Assembly: GCA_023374045.1 (NCBI GenBank)
Contig: CM041776.1
Location: forward strand, 471,127,375 to 471,191,374
Length of the DNA: 64,000 nucleotides
Reading direction: 5' to 3'
Origin: Limonium bicolor
Taxonomy: Eukaryota > Streptophyta > Magnoliopsida > Caryophyllales > Plumbaginaceae
Both the position numbers and the translations under genes were made by a program. Below the pieces are notes generated by a model. The model was not told the origin of the DNA. It ran no database searches and saw only the letters and a list, made by a program, of their open reading frames with translations. Shown here piece after piece: positions 23,881-34,659 of this stretch. Within the stretch, counting starts at the first letter, position 1. Each line of letters opens with the position of its first letter.

Positions 23881-25336
23881 CTCTGACCATGCCATCGAAT
23901 TATGTCTTGGAAATCCTTTGTAAAACCATGGCGGATTAGATGTTCCTTAACTGTTTAAATGCCGTGATATCTCATATTGTTTTGGCAGTCGATACATGGA
24001 CAAAATATGTATCCCTTGTTAGAAGGTTTCAAATTGTTCGCCAACACCGTGCATAACATATCGACTCCTTCTAAAAACTTGTCGTCCAACTTTCCGTTGT
24101 AAATCCACGAACGTTCCATCTCCTTCTAGCTATTTATATGAAGGAAACAATTTCATACCATCACCCGTGGTAGAGTCTTTACATTTTAATATCTTATCAG
24201 CCTAAATCCATCCATGAGTATTAAATCCCACCGGTGAAAGTGTTTTAATATGTAATTTATTGAAAATTTTGGCAGCATCTTCCTATAGTTCTTCAAATGC
24301 ACGATATTATGATAAAAAATATATAATATATGAACTCGAAGAACAATAAAGAGATACTGCTTAAATAATTAGTAAACTACATATTAAAAACACATTCATA
24401 CCCTAGGTGTGAGATCTAACAGTCATGGACAGTCTCGACAGGAACTGCCCAAGATATACCTCTATTTGGTATATCTTGGGCGGATAACTATGTTTGGTAG
24501 TTTGTCAAATACTATATATATATATATATGTAAATCTTATATGATCTAGTAGATTATTAGCCGATGCTAAGACAACTGAGGTCGGAAGCCAAAATAAAGT
24601 CGTAGTCCTGATGCATAAACAAAAAAATGACAACATTAGAATTCATAAAAAAAATCAAGGTTAAAATGCTAGCTAAACCGCGGCAAAAATTTGACAGCAT
24701 CTCCCCTATATTTCTAACGTTTCTAAATCACTTTTATCAACATCAAATTCACATGCACCATCAGAATTACTTATTAACTAATTTTTATATTTTGAAACTA
24801 CACTACTATGTATTAATTGTAAAACTAAATGCTAAGAATTACCAAATCAAATTTACTCTTCAAAACAATAAACAAAGAAATATCATTACAGTAGTTTACA
24901 GTTTGGTTTGCAAAATTACCGTAAGTAAGCAGCAAAGTTGGCAATTAGTGTAAAAATCATCCCACGAACTAGGTTCCAATTAACTGTGAATCTGGGCATA
25001 AATATATGAACAAGGTTAGAACATTTTCCATTACACTCTCAGGAATCGACAAAAACGACGTTAGAACTAGCAATCGACATATATATATGAACAAAGTTAG
25101 AACTAGGAATAATTGACAGAAATCGCATACCCAGTACACGTTAGAGTCGACGATGACGACCAGTGGTAGATGGGTGGTGACCGATGACGATGGGAGTGAC
25201 AAAGGTGGTGGGATCAACAACGGCGATGGTCATTACTAAGGCGACGGGAGTGAGGAGGCGATTTCAGCAAAGAAGATATCGCGAGAGAGAAGTAGAGGTT
25301 ACTGTAAGTGTGTAGAGTAAACGGGCAAATTTTCTA
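23881..25336 (-). other. 5' non-coding region of CACTA-1
   Basis: No convincing exon is seen apart from a possible distal N-terminal piece around 24100-23900. The stretch includes a TA microsatellite at about 24518-24533 and a more GC-balanced part near 25140-25270, possibly the transcribed leader of the tnp2 gene on the minus strand. Short open frames have no protein-like composition. Confidence 0.4.
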
Positions 25337-25830
25337 GTTAAAAAGACTTTAGATTACGGTTCACAAGAAAACCGTAATCTAAAGTCAGACTTTAAATTAC
25401 GGTTTTTGCAGAACCGTAATCTAAAGTCTATCAAAATAAAAAAAATAGCTTGAAAAAAATTTGGCCTATGCTAGGTTTCAAACTCAACATCGATGGTGTT
25501 GACTCATGTACTCGCGGCCACTGAGCCATTAGTCTTATTCGATCAAACTTATGCAACATATTTATAATAAGTTTTTTAAGCTAAAATAAGCTGGTAAAAC
25601 GACGTCGTAACTGTCATTTAGATTACGCGCGGCGTCGAAAAATCAAATAGTGCAGGAAATATTTGGCGTCAGGTTAAAACGATGTCGTTGACCATCAGTG
25701 GGCGGGGACTTTAGATGACAGTTATCAGTAAACCGTAATCTAAAGTCTGTTGACCGTCAAAGCGCGCGTCTACACAGGGAATTTACATTACGATTTGATG
25801 ATAACCATCATCTAAAGTCCGTTGTAGAAA
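25337..25830. repeat. CACTA-1 right subterminal repeats
   Basis: Copies of TTTAGATTACGGTT and its inverse AACCGTAATCTAAAGTC occur around 25348-25385, 25386-25424, 25710-25745 and 25785-25818, several paired as short hairpins. The mirror cluster lies at 1545-1775. Confidence 0.8.
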
Positions 25831-25958
25831 AGGCACGCCTACCTTCGATCGATTATATGGTTATTTCTAATTAATTAATTCCGGCCCTCCTATTAATCAC
25901 GGTTTGTGTTTAAGTCGTGATTATTCAACCGTCATTAAAGGTTTCCGTTCCACCAGTG

Positions 25959-28415
25959 AATGTAAATAATTTCACCTGAACCTTACCATTAAGAGAAGTA
26001 ATCATGTTTCCATCTTCCCAGCCACATGTATCCTGGTGCCGATTCCCGACATGGAGAAATCTGAACCCCCAAATCAAGACCACGCCCCCAAGAAGATCAA
26101 GTCCTCTACCACCCAGCCATATTCAACCAGGACACACCAGTTAAGACCATGGCCACACTCCATCACCACATGAACCCCGACCCCAACACTATAAAAGCAC
26201 TCATGATCTAGCACGCATCTCTAACACCTTGTACTGTCAATCACATTGAACATCCCTATGACATATCTTTAATATTGTGTCATGTCCATGATTAATGGAC
26301 AACCATGCAAGGGAGGAAGTTTTGTCCTTGATAGAGCCATCTTAGGTAACATCAACCTTATCCCACGTGGAAATGACAAATGTCACTCATCCGGCCAGGA
26401 GACGCAGAGCAAGCTGGGAAGACAAGCTGACTTACTTGTCTTATTTCCTATAAATAGCAATCAATGCCTCATTTATTACACATGCTCACACTTGTACTCT
26501 ATATCCTCACTCATATTCTCCCAACACTATTAAGAACTTTTGCACCCCCGTGGACTAGATAATTTAGGATCGAACCACGTAAGTCTTGGTCTCTCTTATT
26601 ATTGGCAAACACAACCCATAAATCTCATAATCACCGCTCCCCTTAAGGAGTTAATTTAAACCTATAGCATAAACTACACGCCAACAGAGAGGATTATTAA
26701 TTCCACAAAAGATCATCCAGTGTGATCCTAAGCCTTGATAAGATCTACATTAAGCGCAAAGAAGCGGTAGCTACTGGCTTGACTTTTGCCAAGAAAGTGG
26801 TGAAGTTCACCAGCAATAATAACATTGTCTATCATTAGCCGCTGTAACAAAACCTAATTGATCATTAGAGGTAACTGAGAAAGAATGTGGATCTTGTTTG
26901 CCAGGACCTTAGAAGCTATCTTAATTATAAACAAAGTTACAGAGAACAATAGGTTTAAAGTTACTGATATCCAAAACAATGTTCACTTTAGGAAGAAAAA
27001 TGATGAAGTAATCATTTAAGGTTTAAGAAAGAGGTTATACTCTTACAAATTTTAAGCACAACTCCGTTGATTAAAAAAAATCTACATATACAATTGAAAT
27101 ATAAGAGATGTTTTTTACATCATGATTCATAAAATAATACTGGTGTTATTCTTCGGTCATCATGGTATAAAAGGACTTAACTATTATACTCAAAATAAGT
27201 TTGTTAACTTCATTCTCTCTTCAGTGAGAGTTCACGTTTTTATCTTTCCTTCTGTTACTTGGGATCCTGAGTTATTATCATATGCTTGAAGTGATTTCTA
27301 ATGCGGTAGTTAATCATTTCCTTTTGCATTGGGGATGTGGGTTAATCTGTAGTCAAGCTGGGTTTTCCTTTTGAGTTATGTGGGCGTTGTGGGTTACTTT
27401 TCTTCTATTTTCTTTTGCCTCTTTTCTATCCCCCTCTTTCTTTTCTTTTATGATTTGTCCCTTTCGGTCTATCTTATTATGGCTTCTATCTTCTTACTGT
27501 TTTTCATGTGTCCTTTTGCCAATAGTAAACTCTTTGCATGTTGATTTTTCCACTACCTTCATCTATGGAGGATATATGTTTTTGCTTCTGATTGTGGGTT
27601 TATTTCAAATTGTGAGAAGAATTGTGACCGGGTCGAACACTATTTTATTTGATGGTTTTATGAGGTTTATGAAAATGATGGGTAAATTTTCTGACTTGAA
27701 GGCTTATGTCGAGAAGACGATTAAGATATGAGGTGCAAATGGAAGCAGTAGATAAAAAGATTATGAATGACATCGAAGGTTTAATTGGGAAATGAACGTG
27801 AAATTGGATGTGGACAACAAGCAATTCGGTGAAGGTTTGCAAAGAGTGGACAACAAAACTAGGAAGCTAGGAAGTGCTTCAAGTCAATTGGCGGATAAAG
27901 ATGATGTGCTATCACCAGATATTTTTACGGTGATTTATGATGAGTTTAGTAAGAACAAAGAGATATGGTATTTTAGGAAACCAGAGGAAAACAAGAAGAA
28001 CAATATAGTAATGGTGGCAATTGATGTCCTGACATAGTCAAGTTTTAACGTTGAAGCCAATCTGACTACTAACAATAGATCAAACGACGGCTCCGATGGA
28101 AGCTCGAAGTTGCCGACAAAACTAAGTTGGTTGGTTCTTAAATGCAAGGATTTGGGTACTCCTATTGTAGTTAGCACGTTCTGGATTTTTTTTCGAGGAA
28201 AAGTGCCTAAGCTTGTTGCTTATCTCTATGTTGGAGTTTTTAGGTATGACATCACTCTATACTTCATGGATTCATCGGTGCCCACTTCTGTTTGTTGTGT
28301 GAGGTGCTCACCCTAGAAACTGGGCTGATAAAATTGATCTTAGCCCTTGCATTGACGTTTTGCGGTGCGATAAGATTGATCTTAGCTTGGACATTAGTAT
28401 AGTGGTCAAGAAGTA
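25959..28415. other. Intergenic region without recognisable gene
   Basis: Between CACTA-1 and the second copia element. 26150-26690 looks like an LTR fragment (listed separately). 27240-27730 is T-rich with a hydrophobic open frame of 117 codons on the plus strand, and 27792-28037 encodes a short Lys/Asp-rich frame; neither resembles a protein I know. The part next to 28415 was once contiguous with 33555, as shown by the copia TSD. Confidence 0.5.
26150..26690 (+). repeat. LTR-like promoter fragment
   Basis: Two TATA-like boxes occur: ctataaaag at about 26190 and cctataaatagc near 26450. About 80-130 bases further on, cccccgtggactagataat and ggatcgaaccacgtaag resemble the transcribed R/U5 part common in plant LTR retroelements. 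No partner LTR or coding region is in the window. This is an inference from composition and motif order. Confidence 0.35.
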
Positions 28416-28712
28416 TTGGGCTAATACCCATCTAGCCCATATATCTAGCCCAACACATTAGTCATCAGGTTAGATTAGTTACAAGATTTATCTTTCTTAA
28501 GTTAAAGTAGATTTTCTATTTATCTTAATAGAAGATAAATTATGTGTGAGTATATATTGTAAATCAGTTACACATGTAAAAGGCATTCCTTTGTCAATCA
28601 ATGAGAAATCAGTACAATACTTTCTGAGTTTCATACGTTTATCATGTTCTTCTTTCTCAAAATCTTTTCTCTCTACAACAATACTCACATCACCTACAAT
28701 ACATAATCTAAT
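28416..28712 (+). repeat. 5' LTR of the compact copia element
   Basis: 297 bp, from ttgggctaataccc to caatacataatctaat, matching 33248-33549. It includes gtgagtatatattgtaaatc, a candidate TATA region. The main length difference is a duplicated tttatctttct block in the right copy. Confidence 0.85.
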
Positions 28713-28713
28713 A

Positions 28714-28722
28714 TGGTATCAG
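28714..28722 (+). promoter_or_regulatory. Primer-binding site of the compact copia element
   Basis: tggtatcag directly after the 5' LTR is complementary to the 3' end of initiator Met tRNA. It fixes the plus orientation. Confidence 0.85.
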
Positions 28723-28760
28723 TAGCTTAGGATTTCTATTACAATTCTTGGTTTCGTCTC

Positions 28761-29786
28761 ATGGCTGAAGACGCGAACAAGGGAAAGGGGCCATTGTCTC
28801 CACCGACAACTGTTAACACCACCATCGACATGAACGATCCAATTTACGTTCATGCGGCGAAAAATCCAGGCTTAAATCTGGTTTCTAAGTTTGATGGTAC
28901 CGGATTCTGGGGTTGGAAATCAGACATGATGACGACATTAAAAGTCAAAAACAAATATGGTTTCCTTACTGGGAAAGTGGAGAAGCCCAGCGAAGACGAC
29001 GCAATCCGCTTGGCCGCCTAGGAAAGATCCAACTCTCTGGTTCTTTCTTGGTTAAAAACAGCCTTGGAGCCCAACATAGTACAGAGCGTGAGGTACTGTG
29101 ACGATCCCAAAGAGTTGTGGGAGGGAGACTCTCTGCGAAACGTTCGAACACAGCAACCTTGCAATCTTGCACAGCCTGAAACGAGAAATAGCAGAGCTTA
29201 GACAAGGGGAAGAAAGCGTAAGTCAGTACTACACGAAATGAAGAGGTTATGGGGTGAATTGGATCTTGCTCGTCCTATTCTGAGATGCAATTGCGGAGGG
29301 TGCAGTTGTGGAGCAAGAAACACCATGAAGAAGAACGCTGATCAGGACAAACTCTTACAATTTTTGATGGGTTTGAATCACAAATTCGTCTCTATAAGGG
29401 GACAAATTCTCGCGATGAAAGATACGCCATCTTTGGAGAAGGCGTTTTCTCTGATTATGCAAGAAGAGGAGCAAAGAGGGGCTGAACAAATTAAGGAATA
29501 ATCCATGTCCTTCTATGCATCGTCAGGCGATAATCACAGAAACCCTAAAAAATTTGAGAAGAAAAGAGTTACTTGTTCACTTTGCAAGAAAATCGGCCAC
29601 AACCAAGAGGATTGTTTCCAGCGATTAAACTGCACACATTATAAAAGGACTGGGCACATCGCCGCAGACTGCTACCAATTACATGGGAGAGACAAAGTTT
29701 TGGCACGTAAGAAAAGGGGATTTGCCAACACATCGAAAATTACAGAAACAAATAGTGAAGATGAATCCGTCGGGGAGATGGATTAA
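28761..29786 (+). pseudogene. Gag of the compact copia element
   Basis: The ATG at 28761 opens MAEDANKGKGPLSPP; residues 30-80 include NPGLNLVSKFDGTGFWGWKS, a Retrotran_gag_3-type start. A TAG at 29019-29021 interrupts the frame, a frame change follows near 29110, and the frame at 29238 continues with LLQFLMGLNHKFVSIRGQIL. The end carries two CCHC-like fingers, CSLCKKIGHNQEDC and CTHYKRTGHIAADC; the second has Tyr-Lys at its second Cys position, so it is degraded. Gag would package element RNA. Confidence 0.85.
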
Positions 29787-29913
29787 CACCTAAACAACTT
29801 CAACAGATCACTGAGCTGATTCGAAACAGCAATGCAGAAACAAGTACAGAAGGCGCAGATTGCTGCAATTTTTCAGGTACTGAAATTTTTGCATCAACAA
29901 TAAGCTATGCCTA

Positions 29914-30150
29914 ATGAGCAATTATACTTGCGATTTGTTCAAAGGAAGATGGATTGTTGATTCTGGCGCAACCGATCATATGTCGGGAGTGAAATCATTG
30001 TTTGAGAATTGGAGAAGATTAGATAAAGAAAGGACAATTATTTTGCCCGATGGTAGTCCTCAACTTGTTAATTTGATCGGTGATGTCAAAACTGGGAAAA
30101 AGCTCTGGCTGAGAAACGTTCTGTTTGTCCCAAACTTCAAGTTAGCTTAA
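29914..30150 (+). pseudogene. Aspartic protease of the compact copia element
   Basis: The frame reads RWIVDSGATDHMSGVKSLF, with the retropepsin DSG active site and copia-type HMSG, then IILPDGSPQLVNLIGDVKTG and LRNVLFVPNFKLA. A TAA at 30148-30150 ends the frame just where the family would continue into the pre-integrase region. Confidence 0.88.
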
Positions 30151-30152
30151 TA

Positions 30153-31604
30153 TTGATTATGAAGATGGTTAAGCACTTTAATTGCCTTCTGATCTTTGAT
30201 GCATTTGGGTGTTTTATCCAGGACCATACCACAGGTCAAACTAGGAAAGTTAGTGCGGGTCAAGACAATCTGTACATCCTCAATGAAGAAGAAATTATAG
30301 AGTGGGTCGTCTCTGATTTGGGCCGCGAGAATATCAGCAGATCCATGAGTAGAGTCGCTTTGGGCTGTAATGAAGTTGGAGCAGATGATTTAGTTTTGGG
30401 TTGTAACAAAGTACAAAACAAAGCAGATTGTACAATAAGTGCTAAGGCGAGAGATTGTCATATACGGCTAGGGCATGTCCCATTTAGGAAACTTGTTCAT
30501 CTTGGTTTAATCAAAGAAACTGATTTTCCTCCTGATTATGCATCGACGTCTGTTATAAATCAAGAGCTCAATGACTACCGTTTGGAAATTCCACAAGTAA
30601 AACCAAGAAACCTTTCGAAATGTTACATGTGGATATATGGGGCCCGTTTAGCACCGACACCCACAATGGTTACAAGCATTTTGTTTGTTTTGTCGACGAT
30701 TTACCGCACCACATTGGTACATCTTATCAAACAAAAGAAAATGCTTGGGAAACTATTGTAAACTTCATTAGGATGGTGGAACGGCAATTTGAAGCTAAGG
30801 TCAAAATAATACGGTCAGACAATGCAAAGGAACTTGGAAGTTCCAATGAAGGAAGAAATTTGTATGCACAACAAGGTATAATACACCACCTACGTGCTCC
30901 TACACACCTTAACAGAATGCCGTAGTCGAGTGTAAACACAAATATCTTCTAGAAACCGCAAGAGCAGTATACTTTCAATCACAAATTCCACTAGCCTTTG
31001 AGGAGAATGCATACTACACGCAACATACTTGATTAACAGGCTTCCCACTAAGGCACTAAATGGGAAAACACCGTTTGAAAGCTTATACAACATCAAACCT
31101 ACATATGATGATATTAAGCCTTTCGGGTGCTTATGCTACAAAACTATTCTTGGTCCTAAGGGAGGAAAGTTTGATCCACGAGGTCAAGCTTGTGTGTATC
31201 TTGGTGAGGATCCCAGGAAGAAAGAAAGGGCACAAAATATGAGTTTAGATTCACATGTCATTGAAGTTTGTCGAGACGTGAAGTTTCACACTCATATATT
31301 TCCATATCAACACAGTGATGACACACATGCGCGCATTCAAAATTTGAATGAACACATCAGTGTTCAAAGTCCTATTATGTTTGATGAAGAACAACCATGG
31401 CATGAGACACAACAAGATAATGCAGTTCATGCGCATGTAGATGACCATACCGACATTCAACCAGAATTACGTCGTTCACGAAGAGAGGTGCACAAGCCAA
31501 GTTACTTGAGTGATTATATGTGCAGTGGTTCCTTTCAAGAGATTCTAGATGAAAGGGTTTATCAAGAAGGACATAATAATCTTCTCACAAATTGTGACAG
31601 TTAG
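30153..31604 (+). pseudogene. Integrase of the compact copia element
   Basis: The pre-integrase HHCC region appears in 30450-30600, beginning CHIRLGHVPFRKLVHLGL. The core starts LLHVDIWGPFSTDTHNGYKH (30620 on, first Asp) and contains VKIIRSDNAKEL (second Asp). A TAG at 30922-30924 breaks it before the third acidic residue. 31029-31604 continues with LPTKALNGKTPFESLYNIKP, the typical C-terminal part, and YLGEDPRKK. Frame changes near 30600, 30900 and 31025 separate the pieces. Confidence 0.87.
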
Positions 31605-31644
31605 ACAAACACAATTCCTATTACCACCATTGCATTACTTGTCA

Positions 31645-32829
31645 GCTGGTACGCAAATCTCTAGCGTACAAGAACCACATGATTATAAAAATGCTGTTTT
31701 GCACAGTCATTGGAGGGAAGCAATGCAAAAGGAGTTACAAGCTCTTGAAGACAACAACACATGGGATATTGTAACTTTACCCTGCGGTAAGAAAGTAATT
31801 GGGTGCAAATGGGTATACAAAGTCAAACTGCAATCAGATGGAACCTTGGAGAAGTATAAGACTCGGTTAGTGGCAAAAGGGTTTACACAACGGCATGGAT
31901 TAGATTACCATGAAACCTTTTCTTCGGTGGCAAAGTTAACAACAATACGCTCTCTTATTGTTGTAGCTCTCAACAAAGGCTGGGTGATCAATCAACTAGA
32001 CGTCAATAATGCCTTCTTGCATGGAGATCTTGACGAAGAAGTTTATATGAGACTACCTCAAGGTCTAGAGGTGATAGGAGAAAACAAAGCTTGTCGTTTA
32101 AAGAAATCATTATATGGACTTAAGCAAGCCTCTCGACAATGGTTTTCTGAGTTGGCAAGTTTTCTCAGAATACTAAACTTCACTCAGTCAAAGAATGATT
32201 ACTCTCTCTTCCACAAGGAAAACAAAGAAGGGAAAATATTCATTGTAGTCTATGTGGATGATATGTTAATCATAGGCCCTAACCAGAAAGAAATAGATGA
32301 TATCAAGCAAGCATTAGATATCAACTTCAAAATCAAAGACTTGGGAGACTTACATTATTTCTTGGGTATAGAGTTCATTCGAACCAAAGAAGGTTACATC
32401 TTATCCCAAAGAAAGTTCTGCATGGAGTTGATAGAAGAATATAATTGTCAAGAAGAAAGAACAGTGAAAGGGCCAATGGTAGTTGGGAAACAACTCATGA
32501 TTACAGATGGGATTCCACTTGATGATCTTATGAGCTACAGAAGATTGGTGGGAAAACTGAACTATCTGTCTAACACAAGACCAGACATAAGCTTCACAGT
32601 CCAGGTTCTCAGTCAGTTCATGCAAAATTCCACTAACATACACATGGAAGCAGCATTACATGCATTATGTTACATAAAGGGAACAATGAACTATGGAATT
32701 GTCCTCACAAAAGGCCGAAGTCCTAAACTGGAACTTTTAGCCTATTGTGACTCCGATTGGGCTACTTGTCCAAACACTAGGAAATCGGTATCGGGCTATT
32801 ACATATTCTTAGGTGATAGTCCCATCTAA
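31645..32829 (+). pseudogene. Reverse transcriptase and first part of RNase H of the compact copia element
   Basis: A long uninterrupted frame carries WREAMQKELQALEDNNTWDI, GCKWVYKVKLQSDGTLEKYK, VINQLDVNNAFLHGDLDEEV, SLYGLKQASRQWF, the catalytic VYVDDMLIIG and later RLVGKLNYLSNTRPDISF and YCDSDWATCPNTRKSVSGY. It ends at TAA 32827-32829, where the family normally reads through into RNase H. This is the best-preserved part of the element. Confidence 0.93.
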
Positions 32830-33209
32830 TGGAAAACAAAAAAGCAAGGATCTGTCTCTCTCTCTCCAGTGCAGAAGCTGAATATCGTTCGCTACGGCGA
32901 GTTACAAGTGAGTTAACATGGCTGACACGTCTTCTTCACGAGCTTGGTGTGACACACATAAACCCTATACCAGTCAAATGTGACAATCAATCTGCCATCT
33001 ACATTGCCCGCAATCCTGTTTTCCACGAACGTACCAAACACATTGAAATTGATTGTCATTTTGTCCGAGAGAAAATCCAACAAGGTCTTGTGGACATTGT
33101 CTACACTCACACCTCAACACAGTTAGCTGATATGATGACAAAGGTGTTGCCCGGGTGCAGGTATAAGGAACAAATGTCACGCATGGGAATGAGTAACAAA
33201 CAAGCCTAG
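32829..33209 (+). pseudogene. RNase H C-terminal part of the compact copia element
   Basis: The frame reads SLSSAEAEYRSLRRVTSELT, VKCDNQSAIYIARNPVFHER, HIEIDCHFVREKIQQGLV and QLADMMTKVLPG. It is offset from the RT frame; the change lies in a tc-repeat at about 32861-32873 after the TAA at 32827. The stop at 33207-33209 is the natural end of pol. Confidence 0.9.
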
Positions 33210-33232
33210 GTAATCTTGTTTACCTACGGCTT

Positions 33233-33247
33233 GAGGGGGGGGGGGGA
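33233..33247 (+). promoter_or_regulatory. Polypurine tract of the compact copia element
   Basis: A tract of gag followed by a run of 12 G in total and a final A precedes the 3' LTR directly. It would prime plus-strand synthesis. Confidence 0.85.
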
Positions 33248-33549
33248 TTGGGGTACCCATCTACCCACAATCTAGCCCAACATATTAGTCATCAGATTAG
33301 ATTAGTTACAAGATTTATCTTTCTTTATCTTTCTTAAGTTAAAGTAGATTTTCTATTTATCTTATAGAATATAAATTATGCATGAGTATATATTGTAAAT
33401 CAGTTACACATGTAAAAGGCATTCCTTTTGTCAATCAATGAGAAATTAGTACAATACTTTTTGAGTTTTATACGTTTATCATGTTATTCTTTCTCAAAAT
33501 CTTTTCTCTCTACAACAATACTCACATCACCTACAATACAGAATCTAAT
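33248..33549 (+). repeat. 3' LTR of the compact copia element
   Basis: 302 bp, from ttggggtaccc to tacagaatctaat, paired with 28416-28712. The flanking aagga follows. Confidence 0.85.
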
Positions 33550-33554
33550 AAGGA

Positions 33555-34350
33555 GCTCATTAATGTTAATGTATATTGGGAAGTAAGGTGGGATGAGTAG
33601 TTTTTGTTACGTGATTATTAGAGTCGATGGAGTAGTCTTCGAAATTAGTTTGTGTTTGATATATGATTCGATGTGTATTTCCAAAGTTTTTTTTTGAAAA
33701 GCAAGTTATATGTATATATATATATATAATAAGGGATACAAAGTGACACCATGTGGGACATGTGTCAACTTCCCTAACCAGCAAGTTACAAATGTCATTT
33801 CTAAAAAAGAGTGTGCTGGATTGCCTTCTTCTCCACGCTGATAGTGTGAACGCACCATCACCATGGCTACCGCCATCGGCACCACCATTGGTGCTAGCAG
33901 CACAACTGGCTTTTTCGGCATCGTCTGCTACGCAGACTTCATTGACAGGCATCTGCTCCACGGAGCAAAGATTAGACTCTTTGGCTCGGGCAACAACGTT
34001 GAAGTTGCAAATCCCACCCCAAACCCACAAAATACAAAGAAACTAAAACATAACCTATACACAGTAAAAGACTCTCCTAACCGGAGAGAAGACAAGAAAC
34101 TAACATACTTATTATTAAGCAAAAGAACATCTAGAGACTAGATGTTGAACTACTAAGGAAAACCATGGACAAGGAAAAACTAAAACAAGAAGAAGAGGAG
34201 GGAGGAGAGAACTTTTCTCTCTCTTGGACTACATGATCCTGTATTTCCAAAGTTATTGATCAGTAAAATAGTGGCAATGTTTCAAATATTTGTATTTTCT
34301 TGTTAAGAAAAACAGTTGTTCCTGTCATACCATATTCTGGACTCCAATCT
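33555..34350. other. Upstream intergenic region of the DCP5-like gene
   Basis: No recognised gene. A short TA microsatellite lies at 33713-33728. Open frames overlap on both strands around 33750-34130 (one rich in Gly/Ser/Ala), without recognisable motifs; one may be a decayed gene piece, but I cannot support that. 34140-34230 is purine-rich. Confidence 0.45.
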
Positions 34351-34358
34351 TATCCAAC

Positions 34359-34659
34359 TATAAATAAACAACACATCCCTCACACCCACTTGTATTCCAT
34401 TTCGATTATTGGGTTCTAAAGAGCGCATTTTGTCGAGCGGAGAACGAAGGCGACCAAATAGGGTTGCACAGAGAGTTTCCCTTTTCGAGCTCCCCGTCCC
34501 GATTAATCTCTCCGCTGAAATCTGGATACCTGGAGAAAAAGAAATCATAGAATTTCTCAGTTGAACTAATCTGTCGTACTCGCGCTCTCTCTTCTTATCT
34601 ACATAGCCTCTTCAGCTTCTACTGCAGATATAGGGAGCGAGGTCGATACAAGCCCTCGA
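34359..34659 (+). promoter_or_regulatory. TATA box and 5' leader of the DCP5-like gene
   Basis: tataaata at 34359-34366 lies about 290 bases before the start codon, so transcription probably begins near 34390. The region before the ATG is rich in CT (ctcgcgctctctcttctt around 34580), as is common in plant 5' leaders. No upstream TATA of similar quality is near. Confidence 0.6.

Larger units (their letters stand above)
1537..25958 (-). mobile_element. CACTA-1: old, nested CACTA (En/Spm) transposon of about 24 kb
   Basis: The right end reads as CACTGGTGGAAC on the minus strand from 25958. A degenerate partner lies at about 1537 on the plus strand, where aactt replaces cactg and the alignment continues into a shared ccttta-attacgg block. 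Both ends carry subterminal repeats with the core TTAGATTACGGTT. On the minus strand, in order from right to left, are pieces of a TNP2 transposase, a DUF4216 segment, a Transposase_24-type protein and a Ulp1-like protease. A copia element (6690-17289) and a solo LTR (18348-22945) split the transposase. Without these two it is about 9.2 kb, a normal autonomous CACTA size. No matching 3-bp TSD is visible, so the left end is uncertain by tens of bases. Stops and frame breaks are frequent, so it looks inactive. Confidence 0.85.
28416..33549 (+). mobile_element. Compact Ty1/copia retrotransposon, both LTRs present
   Basis: Short LTRs (28416-28712 and 33248-33549) flank gag, protease, integrase, RT and RNase H in copia order on the plus strand. 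A Met-tRNA primer site follows the left LTR and a G-rich polypurine tract precedes the right one. The flanking 5-mers aagta and aagga are a TSD with one mismatch. The LTR ends are not the usual TG...CA, so the exact borders could move by a few bases. Total length about 5.1 kb is typical. Stops and frame breaks occur in gag, integrase and at the RT/RNase H border. Confidence 0.9.

Noticed and set aside
24518..24533. TA microsatellite considered as an origin or promoter
   Set aside because: Simple TA runs are common in plant DNA; no other signal supports a function.
27378..27731. Hydrophobic 117-codon frame that could look like a membrane protein
   Set aside because: T-rich DNA gives Phe/Leu/Ser-rich translations by chance; no family motif, no supporting neighbours.
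33753..34141. Opposing frames rich in Gly/Ala/Ser upstream of the DCP5-like gene considered as a small gene
   Set aside because: Both strands are open over the same bases, neither gives a recognisable domain, and no splice or TATA context decides between them.
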